In this document: piece after piece, positions 1-7,811 of the stretch | Layout: each line of letters opens with the position of its first letter | Position numbering within the stretch: position 1 is the first letter of the stretch | From: Christensenella sp. UBA5327 | GTDB lineage: Bacteria; Bacillota; Clostridia; Christensenellales; Aristaeellaceae | Length of the DNA: 47,267 nucleotides | Direction of reading: 5' to 3' | Assembly: GCA_002411105.1 (NCBI GenBank) | Contig: DHQX01000009.1 | Coordinates: forward strand, 65,404-112,670 | Notes under the pieces: model-generated | Told to the model about the DNA's origin: nothing | What the model saw: the letters and a program-made list of their open reading frames with translations, nothing else | Database searches by the model: none | Made by a program: the position numbers and the translations under genes

Positions 1-57
1 AGCCACGCCCTCGCCTGATCTATATTCACCCCATCAACTAGCAAGGAGAGGGAAATA

Positions 58-477
58 ATGCTTGGAGAGAACATCAAAAACCTGCGCAAGGAAAAGGGCA
101 TCAGCCAGCAGGATCTGGCCGTGCAGCTCAACGTAGTGCGGCAAACCATTTCAAAATGGGAGCAGGGCTTGTCGGTGCCGGATGCGGAGATGCTGCTGAG
201 GATTGCAGATTTCTTTGGCGTGTCAAGCGCAAAGCTGCTGGGGGAGACCATGACGCCCTCCAGCCAGGCTTCCGACATCGCAGAAAGCCTGGCTAAAATA
301 AATATCCAGCTGGCAGAGAGGAACCGGCGCAGCAGGCGGATATGGAAAACAATCGGCCTGGTGCTCCTGGGCCTGCTGATCCTTTCCCTGCTGCTGATCA
401 TCTTAAGCCTTCCCGCCTCCCAGAGCTTCACCGTGGAAAGCACAAGCATAGAGGAAATTGGAAGCAGGCTTAGATAA
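58..477 (+). CDS. XRE-family transcriptional regulator with C-terminal membrane anchor
   Basis: A 139-residue protein. Residues about 5-60 form a Cro/C1-type helix-turn-helix (start MLGENIKNLRKEKG, then SQQDLA, VVRQTISKWEQG and DAEMLLRIADFFGVS, the usual clostridial XRE pattern). Residues about 97-119 are one strongly hydrophobic segment preceded by a basic stretch (RNRRSRR), followed by a short tail. The start is supported by AGGAGAGG at 44-51, six bases before the ATG. Membrane-tethered XRE proteins of this layout are common in Firmicutes; the signal sensed is unknown. A new promoter follows the gene, so it is probably not co-transcribed with the next ORF. The DNA-binding call is secure; the anchor is read from hydrophobicity. 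Confidence 0.88.
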   Translation: MLGENIKNLRKEKGISQQDLAVQLNVVRQTISKWEQGLSVPDAEMLLRIADFFGVSSAKLLGETMTPSSQASDIAESLAKINIQLAERNRRSRRIWKTIGLVLLGLLILSLLLIILSLPASQSFTVESTSIEEIGSRLR

Positions 478-491
478 TTCTGCTTCTCGCC

Positions 492-520
492 TTGACGCAT
501 CCTTAGCCCGCGCATACAAT
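492..520 (+). promoter_or_regulatory. Sigma-A type promoter
   Basis: TTGACG at 492-497 and TACAAT at 515-520 are separated by 17 bases. The predicted start of transcription near 527 gives a leader of about 35 bases before the ATG at 562. Confidence 0.7.
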
Positions 521-561
521 GAGGCAAAGGGGCAAATATTTTTTTGACAGGAAGGATGCGA

Positions 562-1956
562 ATGGATTTATCAGGTCAGCGTGTTTTGGCGTATCTGCAG
601 GAGGACAACACCCAGCGGGTGCTCTTCCGGGTGCGCCCCCTGCTCTCACCCCAGGGCTTGATCGCGGCGGAGGACATCGCCGCCTACCGGGACCATGGCT
701 ACCTGCGCGTGGCGCCAGACCGTCAGGAGCAGCACACCTTTAAGGAGCGGATGCGGGAGTTGGGAACCCTCTGTGTGCTGGACCTGCAGGACGCCGCCCA
801 GGGCAAGGTCCGGCCCAACCGCAACTATGCCCCAAACCGGGGCGAAAACAACCGCTACATCGTCTATTCCGATGCCATCAAGGCCCTGCCCCAGGACATG
901 GTCTATGAGGTGGTGGCAAAGGAGGAGGCCCGCCACGCGCCCCTCACCCCCCGGTATTATGTGCGCAGCGGCGGGTTTATCAATGGGCCTTTTACCCTCA
1001 CCGGGGAAGAGGTGGAGGGCGCCTCCCAGACCCTGCCGCCGGATTGTGACCGGCTCTTCCTGGTGGCCATGCCCGACAACCAGCACCGGCTTTTTTACTG
1101 GCCGCAGGCCCCCGAGGCCCCCGGCCGTGAGTGCGCCGCGGGCGGCGAAAGCCGCCGGACGCCGCCGGAGCCGGTGGGTGCTGCCCGCTCCCTGGCGGAC
1201 CTGTTTTTCAGGCGCAGGCAGCCCCTGCCGATGTCCCATGACAGCCTCAGGCAGGCCGCCGCCGCCGCGTGCGATGCGCTGCACCAGGCGGGCTTCCAGT
1301 GTGATGAGGACCAGGCCGCCCACCTGCTCATGATGTGCCTGCTGTTTCCCAGGCTCCAGCTTTCCTCCCCCTGCGTGGCGGACGCGGTCACCGCGGGCGA
1401 GACGATGGCTGGCCTTCTGAACCTGAAAGCCCTGATGACCCTCTCGGGCGAGGTGCCCCCGGGCAGCGCTGAACGCCTGGTGCTAAGCCCCCAGGCCAGC
1501 ATTACGGCGGAGGTCAGACGGCAGGTGATCGTCTCCCAGGCCCATAGCGCGGCGCTTCAAAACGCCGCGGCCTATGCCCTTTCCCCCTGGCCGGTGGTGA
1601 GCGTGGAGGCGGCAGAGGGCTGGCTGCTGGAAGCGCCCGTCACCTCAGCGCTGAACCTGGATCAGCTCAAGCAGCAGATCCGCCAGCACCCAGGAGCATT
1701 GAGCGCCGCGGCAACGGATGAGCTCAACACCTGGCAGCGGCGCCTGGCCGCGCTGGATGCGCCCCTGCCCTTAGCCCTCAGGCGTGACATCAGCTATTAT
1801 CTGCGCCATGCGGGCGCGCTCCTGCCGGATGAGGAAACCGCGCTCGGCTTTGCCGCCGCTGCCTTTGTGCTGCCCTATGCGCTGTCAAAGGGCGTAACCG
1901 CCGATGCGCTCAGCGAGCTGTTTTCCGGCCGGCCGGAGGTGCTGAGGCTCCTTTGA
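562..1956 (+). CDS. Hypothetical protein, coupled to TrmH-type methyltransferase
   Basis: About 464 residues, not recognised as a known family. The ATG at 562 is chosen because AGGAAGG (549-555) lies six bases upstream; longer alternatives would overlap this site. There is no signal peptide or clear membrane segment. The N-terminal half (to about residue 170) looks like a compact mixed alpha/beta region rich in Tyr and Arg. A Pro/Gly/Arg-rich linker follows, and then an Ala/Leu-rich helical C-terminal half. The stop overlaps the TTG start of the rRNA/tRNA methyltransferase-like gene (TTGA), so the two are translationally coupled. An RNA-related role is only a guess from that coupling. Coding is supported by strong third-position GC bias, promoter, ribosome site and overlap. 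Confidence 0.75.
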   Translation: MDLSGQRVLAYLQEDNTQRVLFRVRPLLSPQGLIAAEDIAAYRDHGYLRVAPDRQEQHTFKERMRELGTLCVLDLQDAAQGKVRPNRNYAPNRGENNRYIVYSDAIKALPQDMVYEVVAKEEARHAPLTPRYYVRSGGFINGPFTLTGEEVEGASQTLPPDCDRLFLVAMPDNQHRLFYWPQAPEAPGRECAAGGESRRTPPEPVGAARSLADLFFRRRQPLPMSHDSLRQAAAAACDALHQAGFQCDEDQAAHLLMMCLLFPRLQLSSPCVADAVTAGETMAGLLNLKALMTLSGEVPPGSAERLVLSPQASITAEVRRQVIVSQAHSAALQNAAAYALSPWPVVSVEAAEGWLLEAPVTSALNLDQLKQQIRQHPGALSAAATDELNTWQRRLAALDAPLPLALRRDISYYLRHAGALLPDEETALGFAAAAFVLPYALSKGVTADALSELFSGRPEVLRLL

Positions 1957-2729
1957 AAGAGATCACAAGCACCAGAAACCCCCAGGTCAAAGCCTGGCGG
2001 CAGCTGCTGACCCCCGCGGGTCGGCGGGCACAGCGCCGCTTTCTGGCCGAGGGGGAACACCTCAGCCAGGAAGCAGTGAAGGCCGGGAAGGCCCTGGCCC
2101 TCATCATTCAGGCCGGCAGCCAGGCCCGTCATGCCCCTTTGCTTGCGGGCGGGCTGCCGGCCTTTCTGGTGGGCCATGAGGTCATCAAGGCCATCAGCGA
2201 CAGCAAAACCCCCCAGGACATCCTGGCCCTTTGCCCAATGCCGTCCCTCACCCCGCCTGAGATCCTGGGACGCCGCCTGGTGGCTTTAAACCAGGTGCAG
2301 GACCCTGGCAACGTGGGCGCCATCCTGCGCAGCATGGATGCCGCAGGCAACGATGCCCTGATCATCGACAGCGGCTGCGCCGATCCCTTCTCGCCCAAGG
2401 CGCTGCGCGCCTCCATGGGGGCGGTGTTCCGGGTGCCGGTGTATGCCTTTGAGGATTTAGCCGGCAAGCTGGCCGGGCTTCAAGCCGGGGGCTGGCAGCT
2501 GATCGCTGGCGACCTGGGCGGCGATGATTTCTTCGGCCATCCGCCCTTTGGAAAAAAAACCTGCCTGCTGGTGGGCAATGAAGGCGCGGGGCTGCCGGCT
2601 GACCTCCTGGCGCTGGCCGATCTGCGGCTGAAGCTGCCCATGCCCGGCGGGGCCGAGTCCTTAAACGCCGCCGTGGCCGCCAGTTTGATGATCTATGATG
2701 TGCTGCGGCAGGATTTGACGAAAACATAG
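1953..2729 (+). CDS. TrmH/SpoU-family RNA 2'-O-ribose methyltransferase
   Basis: A 258-residue SPOUT-class enzyme predicted to transfer a methyl group from S-adenosylmethionine to a ribose 2'-OH in rRNA or tRNA. All three SpoU motifs are visible: QDPGNVGAILRSMDAAG (motif 1, around residue 110, with the conserved Asn and Arg), LLVGNEGAGL (motif 2) and LPMPGGAESLNAAVAAS (motif 3, the SAM-binding trefoil knot). The N-terminal part (STRNPQVKAWRQL, then RRFLAEGEHL) matches the L30e-like substrate-binding domain. The start is TTG overlapping the upstream stop. The family is certain; the modified nucleotide cannot be read from sequence. A hairpin terminator follows at 2755-2779. Confidence 0.92.
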   Translation: MKEITSTRNPQVKAWRQLLTPAGRRAQRRFLAEGEHLSQEAVKAGKALALIIQAGSQARHAPLLAGGLPAFLVGHEVIKAISDSKTPQDILALCPMPSLTPPEILGRRLVALNQVQDPGNVGAILRSMDAAGNDALIIDSGCADPFSPKALRASMGAVFRVPVYAFEDLAGKLAGLQAGGWQLIAGDLGGDDFFGHPPFGKKTCLLVGNEGAGLPADLLALADLRLKLPMPGGAESLNAAVAASLMIYDVLRQDLTKT

Positions 2730-2754
2730 CCTCTCCCCTTTATTTTGTCCCGCG

Positions 2755-2779
2755 CGTCCCGCTGCGGGGCGATTTTTTT
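2755..2779 (+). terminator. Rho-independent terminator
   Basis: A 7-bp stem (2755-2761 with 2765-2771, one G-U pair) with a CTG loop is followed by ATTTTTTT. It ends the transcript of the hypothetical/SpoU gene pair. Confidence 0.75.
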
Positions 2780-2790
2780 GTTTTCCTGGG

Positions 2791-2822
2791 TATACTCTTT
2801 TTAGTTAGACACTTCTAACTGA
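2791..2822 (+). promoter_or_regulatory. zupT promoter -10 and overlapping dyad operator
   Basis: TATACT at 2791-2796 is a good -10. Directly downstream is an inverted repeat with 9-base arms, TTAGTTAGA (2801-2809) and TCTAACTGA (2814-2822), a 4-base spacer and one mismatch. A repressor bound here would sit on the transcription start. The sequence recalls operators of DtxR/MntR-type metal regulators (TTAG...CTAA), which would suit a metal importer; the regulator assignment is inference. Confidence 0.6.
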
Positions 2823-2843
2823 TGAATCAGGAGGATCATGAAC

Positions 2844-3647
2844 ATGGAAAACAATGTATGGCTTGCGTTGGGGCTGACCGCCATCGCCGGGCTTTCAACG
2901 GGGATTGGCAGTGCCATCTCCCTGTTCGCCAAGAAAACCAACACAAAATTTCTCTCCCTCAGCCTGGGCTTCTCAGCAGGCGTCATGATTTACGTCTCCA
3001 TGGTGGAGATCTTTTTCAAGGCCCAGGCCTCCCTGCAGTCCGCCCTTGGCGAAAAGCCCGGGGCGGTGGCCACAGTGGCCTCCTTTTTTGGGGGAATGCT
3101 GCTGATAGGCCTCATCGACCGCCTGATTCCCCGGGAGCACAACCCCCATGAAGTGCAGGAGCCCATCCCGGAACATCATCATCCGCAGCACCGCCAGCGG
3201 CTGATGCGCACCGGGCTTTTCACAGCGCTGGCCATCGCCATACACAACTTTCCCGAGGGGCTGGCCACCTTCGTTTCGGCATTGCAGTCCCCCTCCCTGG
3301 CCATCCCCATTGTGGTGGCCATTGCCCTGCACAACATCCCCGAGGGCATCGCGGTGTCCGTGCCCATTTACTATGCCACGGGAAGCAAGAAAAAGGCTTT
3401 TCTGTATTCCTTCTTCTCTGGCCTCGCGGAGCCTGTGGGCGCGGTGGTAGGCTATCTTATTCTGCTGCCCTTTATGTCTGACACCGTCTACGGGATGCTG
3501 TTCGCCTCAGTGGCAGGCATCATGGTGTTCATCTCCATTGATGAGCTGCTCCCAGCCGCCCAGGCCTATGGAGAGCACCATCTGTCAATCTACGGCCTGG
3601 TAGCAGGGATGGCGCTGATGGCAATCAGCCTGCTGCTGTTCATGTAA
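2844..3647 (+). CDS. zupT: ZIP-family divalent metal transporter (ZupT-like)
   Basis: About 267 residues with eight predicted membrane helices, taking up zinc and probably other divalent metals. The diagnostic metal-site motifs are HNFPEGLATF and HNIPEGIAVS (H-N-x-P-E-G in transmembrane helices 4 and 5). A His-rich cytoplasmic loop (PEHHHPQHRQR) lies between helices 3 and 4, as usual in ZIP proteins. Two start codons are possible: ATG 2838 is only 3 bases from AGGAGG (2829-2834), ATG 2844 is 9 bases away and preferred. The gene is monocistronic, with its own promoter and a dyad operator that suggests control by a metal-sensing repressor. Confidence 0.92.
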   Translation: MENNVWLALGLTAIAGLSTGIGSAISLFAKKTNTKFLSLSLGFSAGVMIYVSMVEIFFKAQASLQSALGEKPGAVATVASFFGGMLLIGLIDRLIPREHNPHEVQEPIPEHHHPQHRQRLMRTGLFTALAIAIHNFPEGLATFVSALQSPSLAIPIVVAIALHNIPEGIAVSVPIYYATGSKKKAFLYSFFSGLAEPVGAVVGYLILLPFMSDTVYGMLFASVAGIMVFISIDELLPAAQAYGEHHLSIYGLVAGMALMAISLLLFM

Positions 3648-3657
3648 ACCAAAAAGG

Positions 3658-3681
3658 GGGAGGGTGCGATCGCACCCTCCC
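3658..3681 (-). terminator. Palindromic terminator of the GlsB gene
   Basis: A perfect 24-bp palindrome (arms GGGAGGGTGCGA and TCGCACCCTCCC) lies between the convergent zupT and GlsB genes. Read on the minus strand it is followed by CCTTTTTGG, so it mainly ends the GlsB transcript. It may also slow transcription coming from zupT. Confidence 0.65.
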
Positions 3682-3705
3682 TCTGGCAGAAGCGGTTGGC
3701 TTGGT

Positions 3706-3954
3706 TTAGCGCCTGACCATCCTGGCCAGCAGGATGACAAGGCAGGCGCCGCCGATGGCGATGAGCAGGGAAACGATGTTGAACCCGGCATTGGCATCAA
3801 TGCCCAGAAGCCCGGCCACAAAGCCGCCCACAACGCTGCCGATGATGCCCAGGATGATATTGGTCAGCAGGCTGTTGGCGCTGCCCATCAGCTTGCTGGC
3901 AATCCAGCCAGCAACCGCGCCAAAGAGTATCCACAAGAGGATGTTGACTAACAT
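3706..3954 (-). CDS. GlsB/YeaQ/YmgE family stress membrane protein
   Basis: An 82-residue, very hydrophobic protein with three predicted membrane helices. The family pattern is clear: LLWILFGAVAGWIASKLMG at the N-terminus, then NIILGIIGSVVGGFVAGLLG and a final hydrophobic helix ending in a basic tail (RMVRR). Members are also called transglycosylase-associated proteins and are often induced under envelope or osmotic stress; the molecular function is not established. The ribosome site GAAGGAG precedes the ATG. A TATAAT-like -10 lies on the minus strand at 4000-4005. Confidence 0.9.
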   Translation of the reverse strand: MLVNILLWILFGAVAGWIASKLMGSANSLLTNIILGIIGSVVGGFVAGLLGIDANAGFNIVSLLIAIGGACLVILLARMVRR

Positions 3955-4047
3955 GGTGTTTCTCCTTCCTTTTTCCCTTAGGGTTGAATAGGAACAAAAA
4001 GATTATACACGCCAAAACAGCGATATAACATTAAAATGATGTAAAGC

Positions 4048-4076
4048 CTGATTGTTCCTGCGCCAAAGGGTATAAT
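4048..4076 (+). promoter_or_regulatory. Probable promoter of the phasin-like gene
   Basis: A consensus TATAAT stands at 4071-4076. The hexamer 17 bases upstream (CTGATT, 4048-4053) is a poor -35, so strength may depend on another factor. Confidence 0.45.
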
Positions 4077-4100
4077 AGGGGGGAAAGGAAGGTGTTCATT

Positions 4101-4652
4101 GTGGGAAGCCTAGACAAGGAGATCAGAAAAATCATCATGGCAGGCCTTGGTGCTATCAGCAACACAGTGGAAAAGTCCAAAGACGCCATTGAAGAGTTCG
4201 TTCACAGCGACGGCGTGAAGAACATGGCCGAGAAGGGCGAGGGCGTTTTCCAGTCAGCGGTGGAGCTGGGCAAAAAAGCCGTGGACAAGGTGAAGGACAC
4301 CTTCACCGAGGACGAGATCGAACAGAAGGTGCGCGCGGAAAAGGAGCGCCTCACCCGCCTGGCCAGGGAAGTGCGCCAGCTGGGCGAGGAGGAGCGCAAG
4401 ATCTTCGCCCGCCTGGTGGACGAGGGTGAGCATGCCTCCTTCTCCGATGAGGAGGGCATCGGCCAGCCCGGAGTCACCGATTCCCCCTTTGACCTGGATG
4501 TCAACCGCACCACCTACCGCCCCAAGCCCTCCCAGCCCCACGGGATGGACCATCCCTCCCCCACCGCGCCGGATGACGACGCGAACACCTCAAAGGTGAA
4601 GACCCAAAACATGAACAAGCACATTCAGCAGAACGTGCCGCCGGAGTATTGA
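4101..4652 (+). CDS. Phasin-like amphipathic helical protein
   Basis: About 183 residues. GTG at 4101 is preferred because AAAGGAAGG (4084-4092) ends 8 bases upstream; a GTG at 4092 lies inside the ribosome site. Residues about 1-110 are predicted almost all helical, alternating charged and small/hydrophobic residues (KEIRKIIMAGLGAISNTVE, then VELGKKAVDKVKDTF and LTRLAREVRQLGEEERK). This resembles the phasin/polyhydroxyalkanoate granule-associated family. The C-terminal 70 residues are acidic, proline-rich and probably disordered. No PHA synthase is present in the window, so a granule role is unproven; membrane- or envelope-associated stress protein is an alternative. It has its own terminator at 4667-4708. 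Confidence 0.7.
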   Translation: MGSLDKEIRKIIMAGLGAISNTVEKSKDAIEEFVHSDGVKNMAEKGEGVFQSAVELGKKAVDKVKDTFTEDEIEQKVRAEKERLTRLAREVRQLGEEERKIFARLVDEGEHASFSDEEGIGQPGVTDSPFDLDVNRTTYRPKPSQPHGMDHPSPTAPDDDANTSKVKTQNMNKHIQQNVPPEY

Positions 4653-4666
4653 CAAAGACCAAAGCC

Positions 4667-4708
4667 AAGGGGCTGCCGCTTGACGACGCGGCAGCCCCTT
4701 GTTGTTTT
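4667..4708 (+). terminator. Strong rho-independent terminator
   Basis: A perfect 13-bp stem (4667-4679 with 4688-4700) with an 8-base loop is followed by GTTGTTTT. It lies between convergent genes and could also act on the minus strand. Confidence 0.85.
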
Positions 4709-4717
4709 GCTTGAAAG

Positions 4718-5134
4718 TTACTCGCCAATCACCTTGATCAGCACGCGCTTGTCGCGCTTGCCGTCAAACTCATAATAGAAAATCCGCTCCCAGGTGCCCA
4801 GGTCAAGGCGCCCGCGGGTGATGGCCACCACGCTCTCCCGGCCCATGACGCTGCGCTTGATGTGGGCATCGGCGTTGTCCTCAAAGCCGTTGTGGCGGTA
4901 CTGGCTGTGTGGCTTTTCCGGCGCTATCTTCTCCAGCCACACCTCAAAATCATGGTGGAGGCCGGCTTCATCATCGTTGATAAAAACGCTGGCGGTGATG
5001 TGCATGGGGTTGACCAACACCAGCCCCTCCATGACCCCACTCTCATCCACCGCCTGCTGCACCTCATGGGTGATGTTGGTGAGCCCTCTTCTTGCAGGGA
5101 TATTGAACACCAGCTCTTTCCGATAGCTTTTCAT
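4718..5134 (-). CDS. yjbQ: YjbQ/UPF0047 family protein
   Basis: A 138-residue protein of the YjbQ/UPF0047 family, annotated in some genomes as secondary thiamine-phosphate synthase because members can complement a thiE defect. Family hallmarks are NPMHITASVFINDDE near residue 45, HHDFEVWL, and YRHNGFEDNADAHIKRSVMG, which carries the conserved His/Asp cluster thought to bind metal. ITRGRLDLGTWERIFYYEFD near the end is also typical. Length matches the family. The cellular role remains uncertain. It is followed upstream (5174-5199) by a hairpin that separates it from mreB. Confidence 0.92.
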   Translation of the reverse strand: MKSYRKELVFNIPARRGLTNITHEVQQAVDESGVMEGLVLVNPMHITASVFINDDEAGLHHDFEVWLEKIAPEKPHSQYRHNGFEDNADAHIKRSVMGRESVVAITRGRLDLGTWERIFYYEFDGKRDKRVLIKVIGE

Positions 5135-5173
5135 AGGTCACCTTTAAAATAAAGATACCAAAGTTTTGCGGGT

Positions 5174-5199
5174 CTGGGGGCTTTTTCAAAAGCCCCCAG
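5174..5199. repeat. Intergenic hairpin with TTTTTC/AAAA apex
   Basis: Arms CTGGGGGCTTTT (5174-5185) and AAAAGCCCCCAG (5188-5199) form a perfect 12-bp hairpin. It lies 21 bases past the mreB stop, so it probably acts as the mreB terminator although no clear U-tract follows. Two more hairpins of the same design occur at 23119-23152 and 30370-30403. Confidence 0.6.
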
Positions 5200-5219
5200 C
5201 GTCCCCGTCCGTTCTTACC

Positions 5220-6242
5220 TTAGCGCCGCTTCCGGGCGTCGCCCAGAATCCGCTGATACTCGCCCGGCCGCTCCAGGGCCAGGCCGCAGCCCAGGGCGAT
5301 GCACTCCTGGGGGTGCTCCGCCACATAGACGGGAATCTGCATCTCCCGCTGAATGACGGTGGACAGCCCCCGGAGGCTGGCGCCGCCGCCGGTTAACACA
5401 ATGCCATCGTCAAACACGTCATTGGCCAGCTCCGCCGGGATGCGCTCAATCACGCTGTGGAAACCCTCCACCATCAGGCGCAGGGGCTCCTCCACCGCCT
5501 CCACGATCTCGTCGCTGGTGATGTCCACCTGGCGGGGCAGGCCGCTGACCAGGTTGCGCCCGGCCACAGGCAGGGAGAGGGCGGTCTGGTCCTCAGGATC
5601 CACTGAGCCGATGGCGCTTTTCACGTCCTCTGCCGTGCGCCAGCCGATGAGCAGGTTGTGCTTCAGCCGGATATAGCGGATGATGGCGTCGGTGACCTGG
5701 TCACCGGCGCTCTCCAGGATGCTGCGGGCCATGATCTCGCCAGAGGAAATGACGGCGATGTCGGTGGTGGCGCCGCCAATGTCAGCCACCATGCGGCCGG
5801 TGACATCATTGATGGGAATGCCCGCGCCGATGGCTGCGGCCAGGGGCCGCTCAATCAGCTGGGTGCGCCGGGCGCCGGCCTCAAGCATGCCCAGAATCAG
5901 CTGGCGTTTTTCAATCTCGTTGGCGGTGGCGGACACTGACAGCAGCGCCCGGGGGCGGTTGAACAGATGCTTGCCCACCACCCTCATGACAAAGTAGTTG
6001 AGCAGGATGCTGAGCATGTCAAAATCCTGGATGGTGCCCCGCTGCAGCGGCCGCACCACCGAGATGCCCGCAGGCTCGCGCCCCATCATCTGATAGGCCT
6101 CAAGGCCGATGGAGATGATGTTGCGGGTATCATGGTTGACCGCCAGCACCGCCGGCTCATTGAGCACGATGCCCTTGCCCCGCTCACAGATGAGCACATT
6201 GGAAGATCCTAAGTCAATGCCGATGTCTTCAACTGCTGCCAT
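5220..6242 (-). CDS. mreB: Rod shape-determining protein MreB/Mbl
   Basis: A 340-residue bacterial actin that polymerises on the inner membrane face and guides the elongasome during lateral wall synthesis. The phosphate 1 loop (IGIDLGSSNVLI), phosphate 2 loop (MVADIGGATTDIAVIS) and adenosine motif (DGIVLTGGGASLRGL) of the actin/Hsp70 fold are present, together with the typical ERPLAAAIGAGI segment. Full length. It stands alone here, not with mreC/mreD, so it could be one of several paralogues (Mbl or MreBH type) in this genome. The 5' region has an extended -10 and a dyad at 6330-6344. A cytoskeletal role suggests a rod-shaped cell. Confidence 0.93.
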   Translation of the reverse strand: MAAVEDIGIDLGSSNVLICERGKGIVLNEPAVLAVNHDTRNIISIGLEAYQMMGREPAGISVVRPLQRGTIQDFDMLSILLNYFVMRVVGKHLFNRPRALLSVSATANEIEKRQLILGMLEAGARRTQLIERPLAAAIGAGIPINDVTGRMVADIGGATTDIAVISSGEIMARSILESAGDQVTDAIIRYIRLKHNLLIGWRTAEDVKSAIGSVDPEDQTALSLPVAGRNLVSGLPRQVDITSDEIVEAVEEPLRLMVEGFHSVIERIPAELANDVFDDGIVLTGGGASLRGLSTVIQREMQIPVYVAEHPQECIALGCGLALERPGEYQRILGDARKRR

Positions 6243-6545
6243 GGGACCACCCCTTGCTGGTTAAACTGTAAACCAAATGCATCGATTCGTCACAACTTCG
6301 CATTTGATTTTACACAGTATAACACGCAATGGTAACAATTACCACAATTTTTGTAAAATACGCCAATAAACATGCCCCCATCCCCACTTTCCCAGTAATA
6401 TGCATGGGTCATCCTGATTTTCGATTGAGCCGCGCAGAAGGCAGCGAGGGGTTTTTTCGTCCTGCAAGGAGGCGAACCACAGGCTCAAGGTTGGATGGCG
6501 CGAAAAAGATCCGCTGGATTTTCGGGGATGCATTGACAATCAGTA
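6243..6545. other. Intergenic region upstream of mreB
   Basis: About 300 bases without a convincing gene. The part nearest mreB holds its promoter and a dyad. A 66-codon minus-strand ORF (6339-6539) has no ribosome site, no recognisable family and poor codon character, so I do not call it. The side next to the DNA methyltransferase stop shows no obvious U-tract terminator. Confidence 0.5.
6316..6344 (-). promoter_or_regulatory. mreB extended -10 with overlapping dyad
   Basis: On the minus strand TGTTATACT (-10 TATACT at 6321-6316, with the extended TG) precedes mreB by about 75 bases. No good -35 exists; instead the perfect dyad TGGTAA-CAA-TTACCA (6330-6344) occupies that place and may bind an activator or repressor. 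Confidence 0.5.
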
Positions 6546-7811
6546 TCACTCTGCCCGGGCACCCGTCCACAGGCTGCGGCGGCCCATCACATCTACAATC
6601 AGGATGGCGACGGTGCCACGCAGCAGCGGCACCTCCAGCTCCCGGGGGAGGGCTGGGGTCTGCTTTTGCCTGAGGGCTGAGGCATAGGCGGTGAAAACCC
6701 CACCGTTCAGAAGCCCCGCATACCACTGATCCACCCCGTCCAGGCCAACCAAATCAAGCCCGGCGGGGCTGTGCTGATAGGGCGCCAGGGGGCCTGAGGG
6801 CAGGGTGTAGGCATGCAGCGCCACGGTATAAAAGCCGATGCCCGGCATGGCGCTGGCATCCACCAGGGCCTCGCTCTCCTGCAGGGGGGACTGGATCACC
6901 AGGCGGTAGGAATCCAGCCGCTTGCGGCAGGCGGCCAGGGCCACCTGGCTGCTGTCCACCCCCAGAAAACGCCGGCCATGGGCGGCGGCTGAAGCCAGGG
7001 CGGTGCCCGAGCCGCAGGTGAGGTCCACCACCAGGTCGCCGGGTTTTGTGGTGGAGAGGATCATCCGGTCCAGCAGCGCCTGGGGCTTTTGCGCAGGATA
7101 TCCGGTGCGCTGGGGATCCTTTTGCTGCATGGAGCTCACATCATCCCACACATCATCCGGGTAGACCGGCTCATCGTCATAGTAGATGTAGGTCTTGCCC
7201 CCGGTGGTGATGCTGCGGTAGCTGCGCCCCTTCTCATCCACATGGCGCTTCATGTGGTTGCTGCGCTCCGCCTTCTTCTGGGCGGGTACCTGGGTGATAT
7301 CAAAATAATGCTCAGCTGACTTGGCGTAGAAATAGATGTTGTCATGCTTCCGGCTGAAATAGCGCTTGCTGCGCCCGCCGGTTTGGTAGCGCCAGATGAT
7401 CTCGTTGCGGAAATTATCCGGGCCAAACACCTCATCCATCAGCATCCGGGCGCGGGCGGCGGTGCTTTGATCCGCATGGAGGAAGATGGAGCCGCTGTCA
7501 TGAAGCAGTGCCCGGGCCCGGCGCAGCAGCGCCCTTAAAAAGGCGTCATGGCTCTGGCGGGGCTTGGGATGAAAGTCCTCATACGCCGGCAGCTCCACAT
7601 ATTTCTTGCCACTCTGCCAGCCCGCCTCCCCCACCCGCATCCGGCAGGTGAAGCTACCTCCGGTGATGCCGGGCGGGTCCAGATACACACACTGGGCCTG
7701 GCCCATGAACTCCCCCAGGTCCGCTTCCAGCGCATCCCCCAGCAGCAGATAGCCGCCATCATTGATGCGGTCGTTGATCTCCCGGAAGCACTCCGCCCGC
7801 TGCCAGATCAT
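6546..7811 (-). CDS. Orphan beta-class DNA (adenine/cytosine-N4) methyltransferase
   Basis: About 421 residues. The motif order is that of beta-class amino-methyltransferases: the catalytic motif IV comes first (CVYLDPPGI, residues 41-49) and the SAM-binding motif I near residue 263 (DLTCGSGT), with GSIFLHADQ, NFRNEIIWRYQ and GYPAQKPQALLDRMI typical of type III Mod-like enzymes between them. Motif IV reads DPPG where DPPY is usual, which removes the aromatic residue that stacks on the flipped base. Residues after about 300 form an extra region of unknown type. No restriction gene is adjacent. The ATG overlaps the stop of the YkgJ gene (ATGA), so the pair is translationally coupled. An earlier GTG (7832) is possible. 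Confidence 0.8.
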   Translation of the reverse strand: MIWQRAECFREINDRINDGGYLLLGDALEADLGEFMGQAQCVYLDPPGITGGSFTCRMRVGEAGWQSGKKYVELPAYEDFHPKPRQSHDAFLRALLRRARALLHDSGSIFLHADQSTAARARMLMDEVFGPDNFRNEIIWRYQTGGRSKRYFSRKHDNIYFYAKSAEHYFDITQVPAQKKAERSNHMKRHVDEKGRSYRSITTGGKTYIYYDDEPVYPDDVWDDVSSMQQKDPQRTGYPAQKPQALLDRMILSTTKPGDLVVDLTCGSGTALASAAAHGRRFLGVDSSQVALAACRKRLDSYRLVIQSPLQESEALVDASAMPGIGFYTVALHAYTLPSGPLAPYQHSPAGLDLVGLDGVDQWYAGLLNGGVFTAYASALRQKQTPALPRELEVPLLRGTVAILIVDVMGRRSLWTGARAE

